DNA of 39,735 nucleotides from an uncultured Verrucomicrobiota bacterium. GTDB taxonomy: Bacteria; Verrucomicrobiota; Verrucomicrobiia; Limisphaerales; UBA9464. Under the pieces are notes generated by a model, which saw only the letters and a program-made list of their open reading frames with translations, ran no database searches and was not told the origin of the DNA. Both the position numbers and the translations under genes were made by a program. The stretch is taken from positions 1-39,735 of the forward strand of contig CAIVQB010000148.1 of NCBI GenBank assembly GCA_903907925.1, in the 5' to 3' direction. Position 1 is the stretch's first letter; each line of letters opens with the position of its first letter. This document shows positions 19,891 to 27,471 of the stretch, piece by piece.

Positions 19891-20910
19891 TTACTTCAAC
19901 ACGTGATCCGCGGGCTTCACGCCCTTGACGAAGCCGTTGAAGCCATAAGCGGTCGGGTGGAATTCACCGACCAGGGCGACGTCGGCGGCTTTGGGTACTT
20001 TCTGTCCGGTGAAGCGGAAAGCGGTGTTGACCAGCAATCGGCGCAGATTCTCGTCCTGCAGATCCGTGGCCGATCCCATGGTGGTGGTGAAGACCTTGTT
20101 GGTGTGGCCGGCCTCGTTCTTGTACTCGCGGGTCCAGACCACCGGCTGCATCGGTTCATTGACGCCCTGTTCGACGCCGGTCGCGGTCTTCTTCTTGTAG
20201 TCGGCAGGTTCGTCGGTGCGGCTCATGCCTTTCAACACCCGGCCGCGGAAGAGGATCTTGGCATCGGCAGGAGGATGGGCTTCGTAGACGTCGGTGTCGC
20301 CGAACAAACCGGTTACGCCGCGCAGCAATTTGTCCTTCTCGGAGCCGGGCTCGACGACGCCCAAGGTCGCCTCATGTTTGTGATTGCCCCAGTGGCTGAC
20401 CCAAGTCTCGCCGAGCACCTGTTTGCCGAAACCCTGCGGCCAAGTCTTGCCGTTCCAAGAGTAGGCCTTGTAGACACTGGTGCTGGCGTCCGGATAGGAG
20501 AAGGCGTGGGTGCTGGTGCGGAGGGCGATGAAGGGTTTGCCGGCCAGGTAATAGTCGGCGAAATGCTTCATCTGGTCGTCCGGCCAGGCGCGGAAACGGA
20601 GGAGCATGATGCACAAATCGGCGGAATCGAGCGCCTCGATGCCAGGTTCGTTGGTCTGGGTGTTGGGATCGATCTCGCCGGTCTTCGGGTTGATGGAGAA
20701 CACCACGGTGCATTTGAACCCGTGACGCTGGCTGAGAATTTTGGCGAGCTGGGGCAGCCCTTCCTCGGAGCGGTATTCCTCATCGCCGCTGATCAGGACC
20801 ACGGACTTGCCGTTGGCTTTGCCTTCGGGCGGCGTGTAGGTGACCCACTGCTGGGCTTGGAGTGCCAGCGTGAACGCGAGGGCGCTGAGCAGGGCGGCGA
20901 GGGACTTCAT
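19891..20910 (-). CDS. ThuA-like secreted protein
   Basis: 339 residues from the ATG at 20910, which gives a signal peptide ([20 protein letters not shown]). The open frame reaches 20997 but the extra residues are not signal-like. The body has the ThuA/glutamine-amidotransferase-like fold: [20 protein letters not shown], then [23 protein letters not shown], then [12 protein letters not shown]. ThuA proteins are tied to trehalose or other sugar use in a few bacteria and are abundant in this phylum. It probably shares a transcript with the DUF1501 gene 40 bases downstream. Confidence 0.8.
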   Translation of the reverse strand: MKSLAALLSALAFTLALQAQQWVTYTPPEGKANGKSVVLISGDEEYRSEEGLPQLAKILSQRHGFKCTVVFSINPKTGEIDPNTQTNEPGIEALDSADLCIMLLRFRAWPDDQMKHFADYYLAGKPFIALRTSTHAFSYPDASTSVYKAYSWNGKTWPQGFGKQVLGETWVSHWGNHKHEATLGVVEPGSEKDKLLRGVTGLFGDTDVYEAHPPADAKILFRGRVLKGMSRTDEPADYKKKTATGVEQGVNEPMQPVVWTREYKNEAGHTNKVFTTTMGSATDLQDENLRRLLVNTAFRFTGQKVPKAADVALVGEFHPTAYGFNGFVKGVKPADHVLK

Positions 20911-21041
20911 GATGGGCGGAGAATGGACTGGATTGCTGTCGATGACAATGATTCCGGCGACCCTGCTGCGGACGTGCCGAAGACCGCGGATCTTCAAGGA
21001 ACCGCAAAATCCCTTGCTTGCTCGATTCGTTGTCGACGGAA

Positions 21042-21069
21042 GAACCGGCAGGTGCGGGCCTGCCGGTTC
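21042..21069 (-). terminator. Terminator hairpin after cimA
   Basis: A perfect 11-bp inverted repeat (GAACCGGCAGG and CCTGCCGGTTC) with a 6-base loop, 20 bases past the cimA stop. On the minus strand the 3' side reads CCTGCCGGTTCTTCC, a weak T tail. Confidence 0.65.
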
Positions 21070-21089
21070 ATTCGGTCTCGGACGCTCTC

Positions 21090-22664
21090 TCAGCCTTTCA
21101 GCAGTGCGAATTCCATCGAATCGACCAGGGCTTGCAGGGAGGCGGTGATGATATTTTCGCTCACGCCGACCGTGCCCCAGTCGCGCTTGCCGTCGGTGCT
21201 TTGGATCAGCACCCGGGTCTTGGCGCCGGTGCCGGCGATGCCGTCCAGGATCCGCACCTTGTAGTCGGTCAGCTTGATCTTGCGGAGGATCGGGAAGGAT
21301 TTCCCGAGGGCGGAACGGAGGGCGCCGTCGAGGGCGTTCACCGGGCCGTCGCCGTCGGCCACCGTGTGGTGAACAGCTTCACCGACCCGGACCTTGACCG
21401 TGGCTTCGCAGACCGAGCCCGACGTGTCGCCACGGGTGGAAACGTGATACGACTCTACGGTGAAGGCAGGTTGCTTGAGATCAGAACGACCCGTTGAAAG
21501 GACGCCGCGGATCAGCAAGGCGAGCGAGGCCTCGGCGGCTTCGTATTCGAACCCGAGGTTCTCCTGTTCCTTCACCCGGGCGGTGATGGCCTTGGTTTCC
21601 GGCATCTCCGCGGTGAGCTTGAAGCCCAGTTCCGCCGCCTTGACCAAAATGTTGGTGCGGCCCGACATGTCGCTGACCAGGACGCGGCGAAAATTCCCGA
21701 TCGCGGTGGGATCGATGTGTTCGTAGCTGCGGGCGACCCGTTCGATGGCGTGGACGTGGATGCCTCCCTTGTGGGCGAAGGCCGTCTGTCCAACCCACGG
21801 CTGGCGGGGGTCGTGACGGAAATTGGCGATCTCGTCGACGAATTCGGACAACTCCTTGAGCTTGGGCAGCGAGGCCGGGGGAACGCCGCGCCGCCCGAGC
21901 TTGAAGTGAACGGTGGGGATGACGCTGATCAGGTTGCAGTTGCCGGTGCGTTCACCGTAGCCGTTGATCGTGCCCTGGATGTGATCCGCACCGGCTTCGA
22001 GGCCGGCGATGCCGTTGGCCACGCCGAATCCGCAGTCGTTGTGGGTGTGGATGCCGATCCGGGCATTCAGTTTGCCGTGGGCGTGGGCGACGATCCGGGT
22101 GACCTCACTGGGCAACCGTCCGCCGTTGGTTTCGCAGAGGCAGATGACATCGGCACCGGCCTTTTCGGCAGCCTGCCAGGTGGCGAGGGCGTATTCCGGG
22201 GCGTCGAGAAATCCGTCGAAGCTGTGTTCCGCGTCGTAGATCACCGTCTTCCCGTGATCCTTCAGGTACCGGATGGTATCGGCGATCATGGCGAGGTTTT
22301 CGTCCGGCTTAACCCGCAGGACTTCAGTGACATGAAGGAGCCACGTCTTGCCGACGACGGTGACCACCGGGGTTTCCGCGTCGAGCAGCATGCGGATTTG
22401 CTCGTCGTTTTCGACGGCCACGCCTTTTTTGCGGGTGAAACCGAAGGAAGCGATGCGGGCGTTTTTCCACTTGCGACGGCGGGCCTGTTGGAAGAATTCC
22501 AGATCCTTGGGATTGGAGCCGGGCCAGCCGCCTTCGATGTAGTGAACGCCGAACTGGTCGAGTTTCTCCGCAATGCGCAGCTTGTCGGTCAGCGAAAAAT
22601 TAATGCCCTCACCCTGGGAACCGTCGCGCAGGGTGGTGTCGTAGATTTCGACTTGGGATTTCAT
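21090..22664 (-). CDS. cimA: Citramalate synthase
   Basis: A 524-residue enzyme of the isopropylmalate/citramalate synthase family. The HMGL-like catalytic barrel opens with YDTTLRDGSQGEGI (about residues 8-21) and carries the metal-binding HTHND motif in IGIHTHNDCGFGVANG. The C-terminal third is the LeuA-type allosteric dimerisation domain. The length, the QGEGI variant and the HYIEGGWPGSNPKD segment point to the long CimA type rather than LeuA or homocitrate synthase. It condenses pyruvate and acetyl-CoA to citramalate, the first step of a threonine-independent route to isoleucine. The ATG at 22664 has no Shine-Dalgarno; the bases before it are pyrimidine-rich. A terminator with a leader ORF lies just upstream. 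Confidence 0.88.
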   Translation of the reverse strand: MKSQVEIYDTTLRDGSQGEGINFSLTDKLRIAEKLDQFGVHYIEGGWPGSNPKDLEFFQQARRRKWKNARIASFGFTRKKGVAVENDEQIRMLLDAETPVVTVVGKTWLLHVTEVLRVKPDENLAMIADTIRYLKDHGKTVIYDAEHSFDGFLDAPEYALATWQAAEKAGADVICLCETNGGRLPSEVTRIVAHAHGKLNARIGIHTHNDCGFGVANGIAGLEAGADHIQGTINGYGERTGNCNLISVIPTVHFKLGRRGVPPASLPKLKELSEFVDEIANFRHDPRQPWVGQTAFAHKGGIHVHAIERVARSYEHIDPTAIGNFRRVLVSDMSGRTNILVKAAELGFKLTAEMPETKAITARVKEQENLGFEYEAAEASLALLIRGVLSTGRSDLKQPAFTVESYHVSTRGDTSGSVCEATVKVRVGEAVHHTVADGDGPVNALDGALRSALGKSFPILRKIKLTDYKVRILDGIAGTGAKTRVLIQSTDGKRDWGTVGVSENIITASLQALVDSMEFALLKG

Positions 22665-22684
22665 AAGGAGGGAGGTTGGGGAAT

Positions 22685-22719
22685 AAAAAAACCCCGTTCC
22701 GACGGGCGGAACGGGGTTT
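22685..22719 (-). terminator. Attenuator terminator in the cimA leader
   Basis: On the minus strand, AAACCCCGTTCCG pairs perfectly with CGGAACGGGGTTT (13 bp) around the loop CCCGT, followed by seven T. It lies 21 bases before the cimA ATG and 14 bases after the leader-peptide stop. No minus-strand gene lies upstream for it to serve as an ordinary end-of-gene terminator. Confidence 0.88.
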
Positions 22720-22733
22720 CGGTGGAAACTCGT

Positions 22734-22778
22734 TCAACGCCGCTGGAATGCGGTAATAATCATCCGAATCCGAATCAT
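22734..22778 (-). CDS. Isoleucine-rich leader peptide of cimA
   Basis: ATG ATT CGG ATT CGG ATG ATT ATT ACC GCA TTC CAG CGG CGT TGA gives MIRIRMIITAFQRR. Four of 14 codons are ATT for isoleucine, two of them adjacent, and a threonine codon follows. In-frame starts further upstream at 22787 (17 residues) and 22835 (33 residues) are possible. A weak GGGA lies about 8-9 bases before the 22778 ATG. Isoleucine is the end product of the pathway that CimA opens, so the codons fit a sensor function. The short frame could arise by chance; its position relative to the terminator is the main support. Confidence 0.65.
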   Translation of the reverse strand: MIRIRMIITAFQRR

Positions 22779-22840
22779 TCCGGGCATTCCCGAGCAATCA
22801 GTGGCTCGGAAGGAGATGGAATGAAGGGCGTTCATCACGT

Positions 22841-22869
22841 ACTTTATGAGCGTCGCAGATCGTGGTAAA
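22841..22869 (-). promoter_or_regulatory. Possible sigma70-type promoter for the cimA leader
   Basis: On the minus strand, TTTACC (22864-22869) and TAAAGT (22841-22846) are separated by 17 bases. Each matches consensus at four of six positions. Transcription would begin near 22834, next to the ATG at 22835, so the longer 33-residue leader could even be leaderless. A weak call from consensus only. Confidence 0.35.
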
Positions 22870-23002
22870 AACCGCAATCGCCAAGTTCCTGACGGAAGAC
22901 GTTTCACCGATTGGGATCGACATCCGGCATCCGTCGGGCTGAATGGGAGCGTTGGCCGGAAACGTGGAATGGGGAAGGGGTTGATGCCCGGGAAATAAGG
23001 CG

Positions 23003-23030
23003 TTGACTTTTGACTCCCTCTACCTAGGCT
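23003..23030 (+). promoter_or_regulatory. Possible promoter of the FecR-like gene
   Basis: TTGACT at 23003-23008 and TAGGCT at 23025-23030, spacing 16. The TTGACT hexamer is repeated at 23010. The -10 match is poor (three of six). It lies 39 bases before the gene start. Confidence 0.35.
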
Positions 23031-23068
23031 GGTCTCGTCTGAAACCTAATTTTTCAAAAGGCTTTACC

Positions 23069-23782
23069 ATGAAGATGTTTGGCAGCTTTCCCCAGTGGGT
23101 CAGCGTCTGCGCTATTGCGGGCTTTTCATCGGTCGCCGGGCTGGCTGCGCCCCAGACCGGGAGTGCGAAGGTGACCGCGGTGACTGGCAATGTTTTGCTC
23201 GATACGGCTGCGGCCAAGGTCGGGGATATTGCTCAACCGAATTCGAGCATCACCACCGGCCCCGAGTCCAAGGCAAGCCTTTACCTCGGTGTCAATGGTC
23301 CTGATGTCAACGTGCTGGATAACAGCAAGTTGAAGCTCTCCGAGTTGACCTTTGATGATTCCGGTGCCGAGACCGTCATCAGCACCAAGCTGGGCCTGTC
23401 CGATGGTACCGTTGAAGGGTACGTCAAGAAGACCAGCAAGGATTCGACCTACCTCGTCACCACTCCGACCACCACGGCTGCGATCCGGGGTACAGTCTAC
23501 ACGATCAAGGCCAGCGGTGCTGTGCTGATCTGGGAAGGTTGCGCGGATGTCGGCTATCGTGATCCGGGTTCTTCCCGCGTCTCCAATTTCAACGTTTGCG
23601 CCAATCAGATGTTCGACCCGGGCGTCCCGGGCGTCGTCGACATTCCTGCTGGGACCCCGAAGCCGTCGCTTGGTTTGACAGGCCAGAACCAGCAGCCTCC
23701 GGTGGGACCGAAGTCCTTCGTTTCCCCGGTCAAGGGTCTGCCGGCTGCTTCCCCTGCACCGAACAACAATCCTGGCACCTGA
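23069..23782 (+). CDS. FecR-domain secreted protein
   Basis: 237 residues from the ATG at 23069, which has an AAAAGG element in front and begins a signal peptide (MKMFGSFPQWVSVCAIAGFS, cleavage near LAA-PQ). The mature part has the FecR-like beta domain: VTAVTGNVLLDTAAAKVGD, then ITTGPESKASLYLG, NSKLKLSEL, and TPTTTAAIRGTVYTI. The C-terminal 50 residues are Pro/Gly/Asn-rich and probably disordered. FecR domains in E. coli relay an outer-membrane signal, but stand-alone secreted forms in this phylum have no known role. A strong terminator follows, then a CHASE2 cyclase gene, which suggests a shared signalling task in the periplasm. Confidence 0.8.
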   Translation: MKMFGSFPQWVSVCAIAGFSSVAGLAAPQTGSAKVTAVTGNVLLDTAAAKVGDIAQPNSSITTGPESKASLYLGVNGPDVNVLDNSKLKLSELTFDDSGAETVISTKLGLSDGTVEGYVKKTSKDSTYLVTTPTTTAAIRGTVYTIKASGAVLIWEGCADVGYRDPGSSRVSNFNVCANQMFDPGVPGVVDIPAGTPKPSLGLTGQNQQPPVGPKSFVSPVKGLPAASPAPNNNPGT

Positions 23783-23830
23783 TTCAGGCAGTTAATTCTG
23801 TCAGGGTAACGGGCTGAGTTGAATCATTTG

Positions 23831-23862
23831 CCCAGGGCAACTTCGGTTGTCCTGGGTTTTTT
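23831..23862 (+). terminator. Intrinsic terminator between FecR-like and cyclase genes
   Basis: CCCAGGGCAAC and GTTGTCCTGGG pair over 11 positions (one G-T) around a TTCG tetraloop, followed by six T. It begins 48 bases after the FecR-like stop. The downstream cyclase start lies only 6 bases past the T tract, so cyclase mRNA must come from readthrough or from another promoter. Confidence 0.9.
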
Positions 23863-23868
23863 GTTGCT

Positions 23869-26280
23869 GTGGATGGTTCCGCACCAAGCTTTCGAAGGCA
23901 CTCCCCGCTGTGGGTGGGGCTGGCTGTGGCGCTGATCGGAACCCTGGTGATGGCGGTCTCCGGTTTTCTAGAGCGCCAATACTCACTGATCCAGGGCTCG
24001 GAGGGTCTTTCCCAGACGCCGATCGCCGGTGCCGATTGGGTCCAATGGCTCCACAAACATGATCTTCCGCTGGGTCTTGAACTGACCCTCTTCGACTGGC
24101 GGGTCCGTCAGGCGGCCGGATCGAGTGGATCTCTCGCACCGGAACTGGCGCTGGTGGCGGCGCAGGAAAGCACAGTGCAGAGCTTGCGCCTGCGCTATCC
24201 ATTGGGAGAATCGGTCGGTCTTCTGTTCCCGCGCCATATTTACGGCCGGTTGCTTCGGGAACTGACCGCAGAAGGTGCCGCGGCGGTCGCGTTCGACATT
24301 CTCCTTCCCGACGATCGTCCGGATCATCCGCTGGTAAAATTACCCGGGACCAACGCGCCGATATCGTCGGACGAATTCTTTGCGCGCGAGGTGGCGGCCA
24401 ATGGACAAGTCATTCTGGCATCCCTTCCCGACCTCCCGCCGGCACCGCGGTTTCGCAGTGTTGCCCATGCCTTGGGGGAGGTGAATTCACCCCGTGACAA
24501 GGATGGCTCTGCCCGTCGTGTCCGGGCTTTTGTCGACTGCCAGTTTTATGGAACTCAGTTGATCAACTTCGCCACCCGGCGCGGTCTGATTGTGGAGAAC
24601 GGCCCGACCCACTCGGCGGAGAAGGGGTCTTCGAACACGATTCGCTTGCGTGAACCTTCCAACGAGAGCGAGTGGATCCTTCAGATCGCCACCAATGGAA
24701 CCGTGTCCCTGCCGCTGGGAGCCGCGCGGATCACGGTTCCCGCTTACGAGCGAAAACGGGTCTGGCACATGGGAATCGTTCTGGCGGCGATGCGGCTGGG
24801 TCTGGATCTGGATCGCGCCGAAATCGGACCCGACCGGATTCGGCTCAGCGGCACCAACGGCGTGGTACGAATCATCCCGGTGGATGCCGCCCATACGCTG
24901 ATGGTGGATTGGTCGGTGAACACCGAAGAGATTCCCAAGGATCGAAAAGTTTGGATGGAGAAACTGTTGAAGGCGGACCTGGACCGCCAGGCGGGCAAGG
25001 TGCCCGAGGATTCCAACCGGTTTCATGACAAACTGGTCATCATTGGATCGCTGGTGAAGGGCAGCAACCTCGCCGATCTCGGTCCGACGCCCCTGGCACC
25101 GAGCGACTTCCTGGTGAGCACCTACTTCAATGTCGCCAATTCGGTCCTGCAAAACCGGTTCGTGTGGCGTCTGCCCATACCCGCCGAGCTGGCGTTGCAC
25201 CTGGCCTTGTCCCTGATGGCGGCGTGGGTGACTTGGCGATTGGGGACGTTGATGGCCGAGACGGCGATGGTCGGACTCGCCGCGGGTTATGTGGTGCTGG
25301 CGAGTTGGGCTTATCTGGAACACCGGTTGTGGTTGCCGCTGGCGTACCCACTGCTGACCGGACTCGGCGTGAATCACGCGGTCATGCTGACCTGGCGGCT
25401 GATGTTCGAGCAGCGCGAACGTCGGCGGGTGCGATCGGTGTTCTCGAAGATTGTTTCGCCGGATGTCGTTCGGGAATTGTTGGGAGCCGAGCGGCTCGGT
25501 CTGGACGGATCGCGACGGGAAATGACGGTCTTTTTTGCCGACGTCCGGGGGTTCACCGAGATGACCGATGCCGTTCAGGCCGCCGCCGAGCAACAGGCGA
25601 CCGAATCCCGACTTTCACCGGTGGATGCCGAAGCACTGTTCGAGAAGCGGGCCGGCGAAGTTCTGGAGACCGTCAATCTCTACCTCGCCACCATCGCCGA
25701 CGTCGTCAAGCACCAGAATGGAACTCTCGACAAGTACATCGGCGATTGTGTCATGGCCTTCTGGGGGGCACCAGGTGCCGATGACCGTCATGCGGTCAAT
25801 TGTGTGGTTGCTGCGATTGACGCCCAGCAGGCGATCGATCAGTTGAATATCCGGCGGGCGGCGGTCAACCGTCAGCGCGAGCAGGAGGCCGTCGCAACGC
25901 CCGGCTCTGGAGCGGCTCCCCAGCTTCTGCCGCTGCTGGCGTTGGGCACCGGCATCAATACCGGGACCATGACCGTGGGCTTGATGGGCAGCGAAGCTCA
26001 CATCCTGAACTATACGGTGTTCGGACGTGAGGTGAATCTGGCTTCCCGCCTGGAGGGAGTTTCAGGGCGCAGCCGGATTGTGATCGGCGGGACGACATTT
26101 GCCCATCTGCAGCGATTGGCTCCCGCGCTCGCGGCGTTTTGCGTGCCGCTCGAGCCGGTGTCGGTCAAGGGATTCCGCCAACTCGTGACCGCCTATGAGG
26201 TCGACTGGCGAAAAGCCGGTGCGGCGGTTTCGCGTCTTCGACAGAGGCGGTCCGATTCCGATCCCGATTCGGCGGCTTAG
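23869..26280 (+). CDS. CHASE2-domain adenylate/guanylate cyclase
   Basis: 803 residues. The GTG at 23869 is the first in-frame start after the stop codon at 23815 and keeps membrane helix 1 (PLWVGLAVALIGTLVMAV). A CHASE2 extracytoplasmic sensor domain follows (about residues 45-410, e.g. LTLFDWRVRQ and AVAFDILLPDDRPDH), then three membrane helices (about 435-510), then a class III catalytic domain. Catalytic residues are present: metal ligands Asp558 (VFFADVRGFTEM) and Asp626 (LDKYIGDCVM), Lys622 typical of ATP use, and Asn723/Arg727 in NLASRLE. Expected product: cAMP, made in response to a periplasmic signal. The metal Asp pair is 68 residues apart because of an Ala/Glu-rich insert (about 565-592). 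Confidence 0.9.
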   Translation: MDGSAPSFRRHSPLWVGLAVALIGTLVMAVSGFLERQYSLIQGSEGLSQTPIAGADWVQWLHKHDLPLGLELTLFDWRVRQAAGSSGSLAPELALVAAQESTVQSLRLRYPLGESVGLLFPRHIYGRLLRELTAEGAAAVAFDILLPDDRPDHPLVKLPGTNAPISSDEFFAREVAANGQVILASLPDLPPAPRFRSVAHALGEVNSPRDKDGSARRVRAFVDCQFYGTQLINFATRRGLIVENGPTHSAEKGSSNTIRLREPSNESEWILQIATNGTVSLPLGAARITVPAYERKRVWHMGIVLAAMRLGLDLDRAEIGPDRIRLSGTNGVVRIIPVDAAHTLMVDWSVNTEEIPKDRKVWMEKLLKADLDRQAGKVPEDSNRFHDKLVIIGSLVKGSNLADLGPTPLAPSDFLVSTYFNVANSVLQNRFVWRLPIPAELALHLALSLMAAWVTWRLGTLMAETAMVGLAAGYVVLASWAYLEHRLWLPLAYPLLTGLGVNHAVMLTWRLMFEQRERRRVRSVFSKIVSPDVVRELLGAERLGLDGSRREMTVFFADVRGFTEMTDAVQAAAEQQATESRLSPVDAEALFEKRAGEVLETVNLYLATIADVVKHQNGTLDKYIGDCVMAFWGAPGADDRHAVNCVVAAIDAQQAIDQLNIRRAAVNRQREQEAVATPGSGAAPQLLPLLALGTGINTGTMTVGLMGSEAHILNYTVFGREVNLASRLEGVSGRSRIVIGGTTFAHLQRLAPALAAFCVPLEPVSVKGFRQLVTAYEVDWRKAGAAVSRLRQRRSDSDPDSAA

Positions 26281-26294
26281 CCAGCGATACTGAG

Positions 26295-26335
26295 GAAGCG
26301 CGGAGAGACACTGATTTCACGGATTTACACGGATT
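26295..26335 (+). repeat. 41-bp inverted repeat, left copy
   Basis: The reverse complement of this segment matches 27415-27455 at 39 of 41 positions. It contains GATTTCACGGATTTACACGG. It lies just after the cyclase gene and, with its partner, flanks the AIM24-family gene. Confidence 0.85.
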
Positions 26336-26358
26336 GAGAGAGGGCGATCGGATCCAAC

Positions 26359-27159
26359 TTAACGGTTGTCGCCGTCGATCAAACGTCCGAGGCCGCCGAG
26401 GATGGAGCCTTCCTCGCGAGAGCGACCGCCTTCGTGACGGGCCGCGGCGTAGAGACGGTCCGCGAGACGACTCAGGGGAAGCGATTGCAGCCAGATTCTG
26501 CCGGGTCCTCGCAGGGTGGCGAAAAAGAGTCCTTCACCTCCGAACAGCGCGGACTTGATGCCACCCACAAATTGAATGTCGAAATCGACGCCGCGGGTGA
26601 AGGCGACGATGCATCCGGTGTCGACCTTGATGACCTCGCCCGGCGCGAGATCGCGGTTGATCAGGGTTCCGCCCGCGTGGATGAAGGCGGTTCGGTCGCC
26701 CTGGATTCGCTCCATGATGAAGCCTTCCCCGCCGAACAGGCCGGCGCCGATTTTCTTGTTGAAGGCGATCCCGATGCTGGCGCCTTTCGCGGCGCAGAGA
26801 AAGGCGTCCTTCTGGGCGATCAATTCGCCACCGATTTCGGCGAGGTTGATGGGGACGATCTTGCCCGGGTAAGGCGCACCGAAGGCGACCCGGCGTTTCA
26901 TCGAGGTGGGGTTGTGAAACACGGTGATGAACAGCGATTCCCCGGTGAGCAGGCGTTTGCCGGCACTCATCAATGCCCCCATCAATCCCGCGCTCGACGC
27001 CGAGCCGTCACCGAGGGTGGCGTCCATCGTCACCCCGTCGTCCATGTACATCATGCCGCCGGCTTCGGCGACGACGGATTCGTTGGGATCGAGGGTGATT
27101 TCGACGAATTGCAGATCATCACCATACACGGTGAAGTCGAGTTGTTGCATGGAGGGCAT
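26359..27159 (-). CDS. AIM24/TIGR00266-family protein
   Basis: 266 residues from the ATG at 27159 (MPSMQQLDFTVYGDDLQFVE); the next ATG at 27150 is also possible, and the frame reaches 27219. The family beta-repeat fold shows in VAEAGGMMYMDDGV, GESLFITVFHN, GGEGFIMERIQG, VDTGCIVAFTRGVDFDIQFV and GGEGLFFATLRGPGRIWLQS. No signal peptide is seen. Bacterial members are widespread, with no established role; yeast Aim24 sits in mitochondria and affects cristae. The gene stands alone between two inverted 41-bp repeats. Confidence 0.85.
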   Translation of the reverse strand: MPSMQQLDFTVYGDDLQFVEITLDPNESVVAEAGGMMYMDDGVTMDATLGDGSASSAGLMGALMSAGKRLLTGESLFITVFHNPTSMKRRVAFGAPYPGKIVPINLAEIGGELIAQKDAFLCAAKGASIGIAFNKKIGAGLFGGEGFIMERIQGDRTAFIHAGGTLINRDLAPGEVIKVDTGCIVAFTRGVDFDIQFVGGIKSALFGGEGLFFATLRGPGRIWLQSLPLSRLADRLYAAARHEGGRSREEGSILGGLGRLIDGDNR

Positions 27160-27414
27160 GGCGATTTGGGGTTGAGCGGTTTGATTGGGACAACCCGGAT
27201 CGGTGTGTCCGGGTTTCACTGAATTCCGTCAACAAATGCGCGAACACGGTGGGTCCGGCAAGTGGAGGCCAACCGCTCCTTTTCCATCCCGAAATCCGAC
27301 CGGGCCGCTTCTACGTCCACCCCCCGAAGGAAGGACACGAATTTCAGATTTGCACGGATTCGGACCGGTTAGACGGAATGAACTGAATGAACGGAATCCG
27401 ATCAGCTCTTCAGA

Positions 27415-27455
27415 AATCCGTGTGAATCCGTGAAATTAGTGTCTCTCCGCGCTTC
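27415..27455 (-). repeat. 41-bp inverted repeat, right copy
   Basis: Inverted partner of 26295-26335, with two mismatches. It lies between the starts and stops of the AIM24-family and hypothetical genes. Similar CACGGATT fragments occur just upstream (near 27350), so the repeat family is larger than this pair. Confidence 0.85.
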
Positions 27456-27471
27456 TTCGGAATCGTCCCGC

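Larger units (their letters stand above)
22685..22790 (-). promoter_or_regulatory. Candidate isoleucine transcription attenuator of cimA
   Basis: Three mutually exclusive pairings can be drawn on the minus strand. (1:2) GGAATG, present twice (22785-22790 and 22776-22781), with CATTCC (22745-22750). (2:3) GGCG-TT-GAACG (22731-22741) with CGTTCCGCC (22705-22713): nine pairs with a TT bulge. (3:4) the terminator at 22685-22719. A ribosome stalled at the paired ATT codons (22755-22760) would leave segment 2 free and favour 2:3; one reaching the TGA (22734-22736) would cover it and favour termination. The geometry matches classical amino-acid attenuation. The role is inferred. Confidence 0.7.

Noticed and set aside
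22609-22797. 62-codon minus-strand open frame overlapping the cimA leader and start
   Set aside because: It runs through the terminator hairpin and into cimA in another frame, and the product has no family-like sequence.
22665-22990. T-box or metabolite riboswitch upstream of cimA
   Set aside because: No T-box core sequence (AGGGTGGNACCGCG-like) and no known riboswitch motif was seen; the leader peptide with Ile codons explains the layout better.
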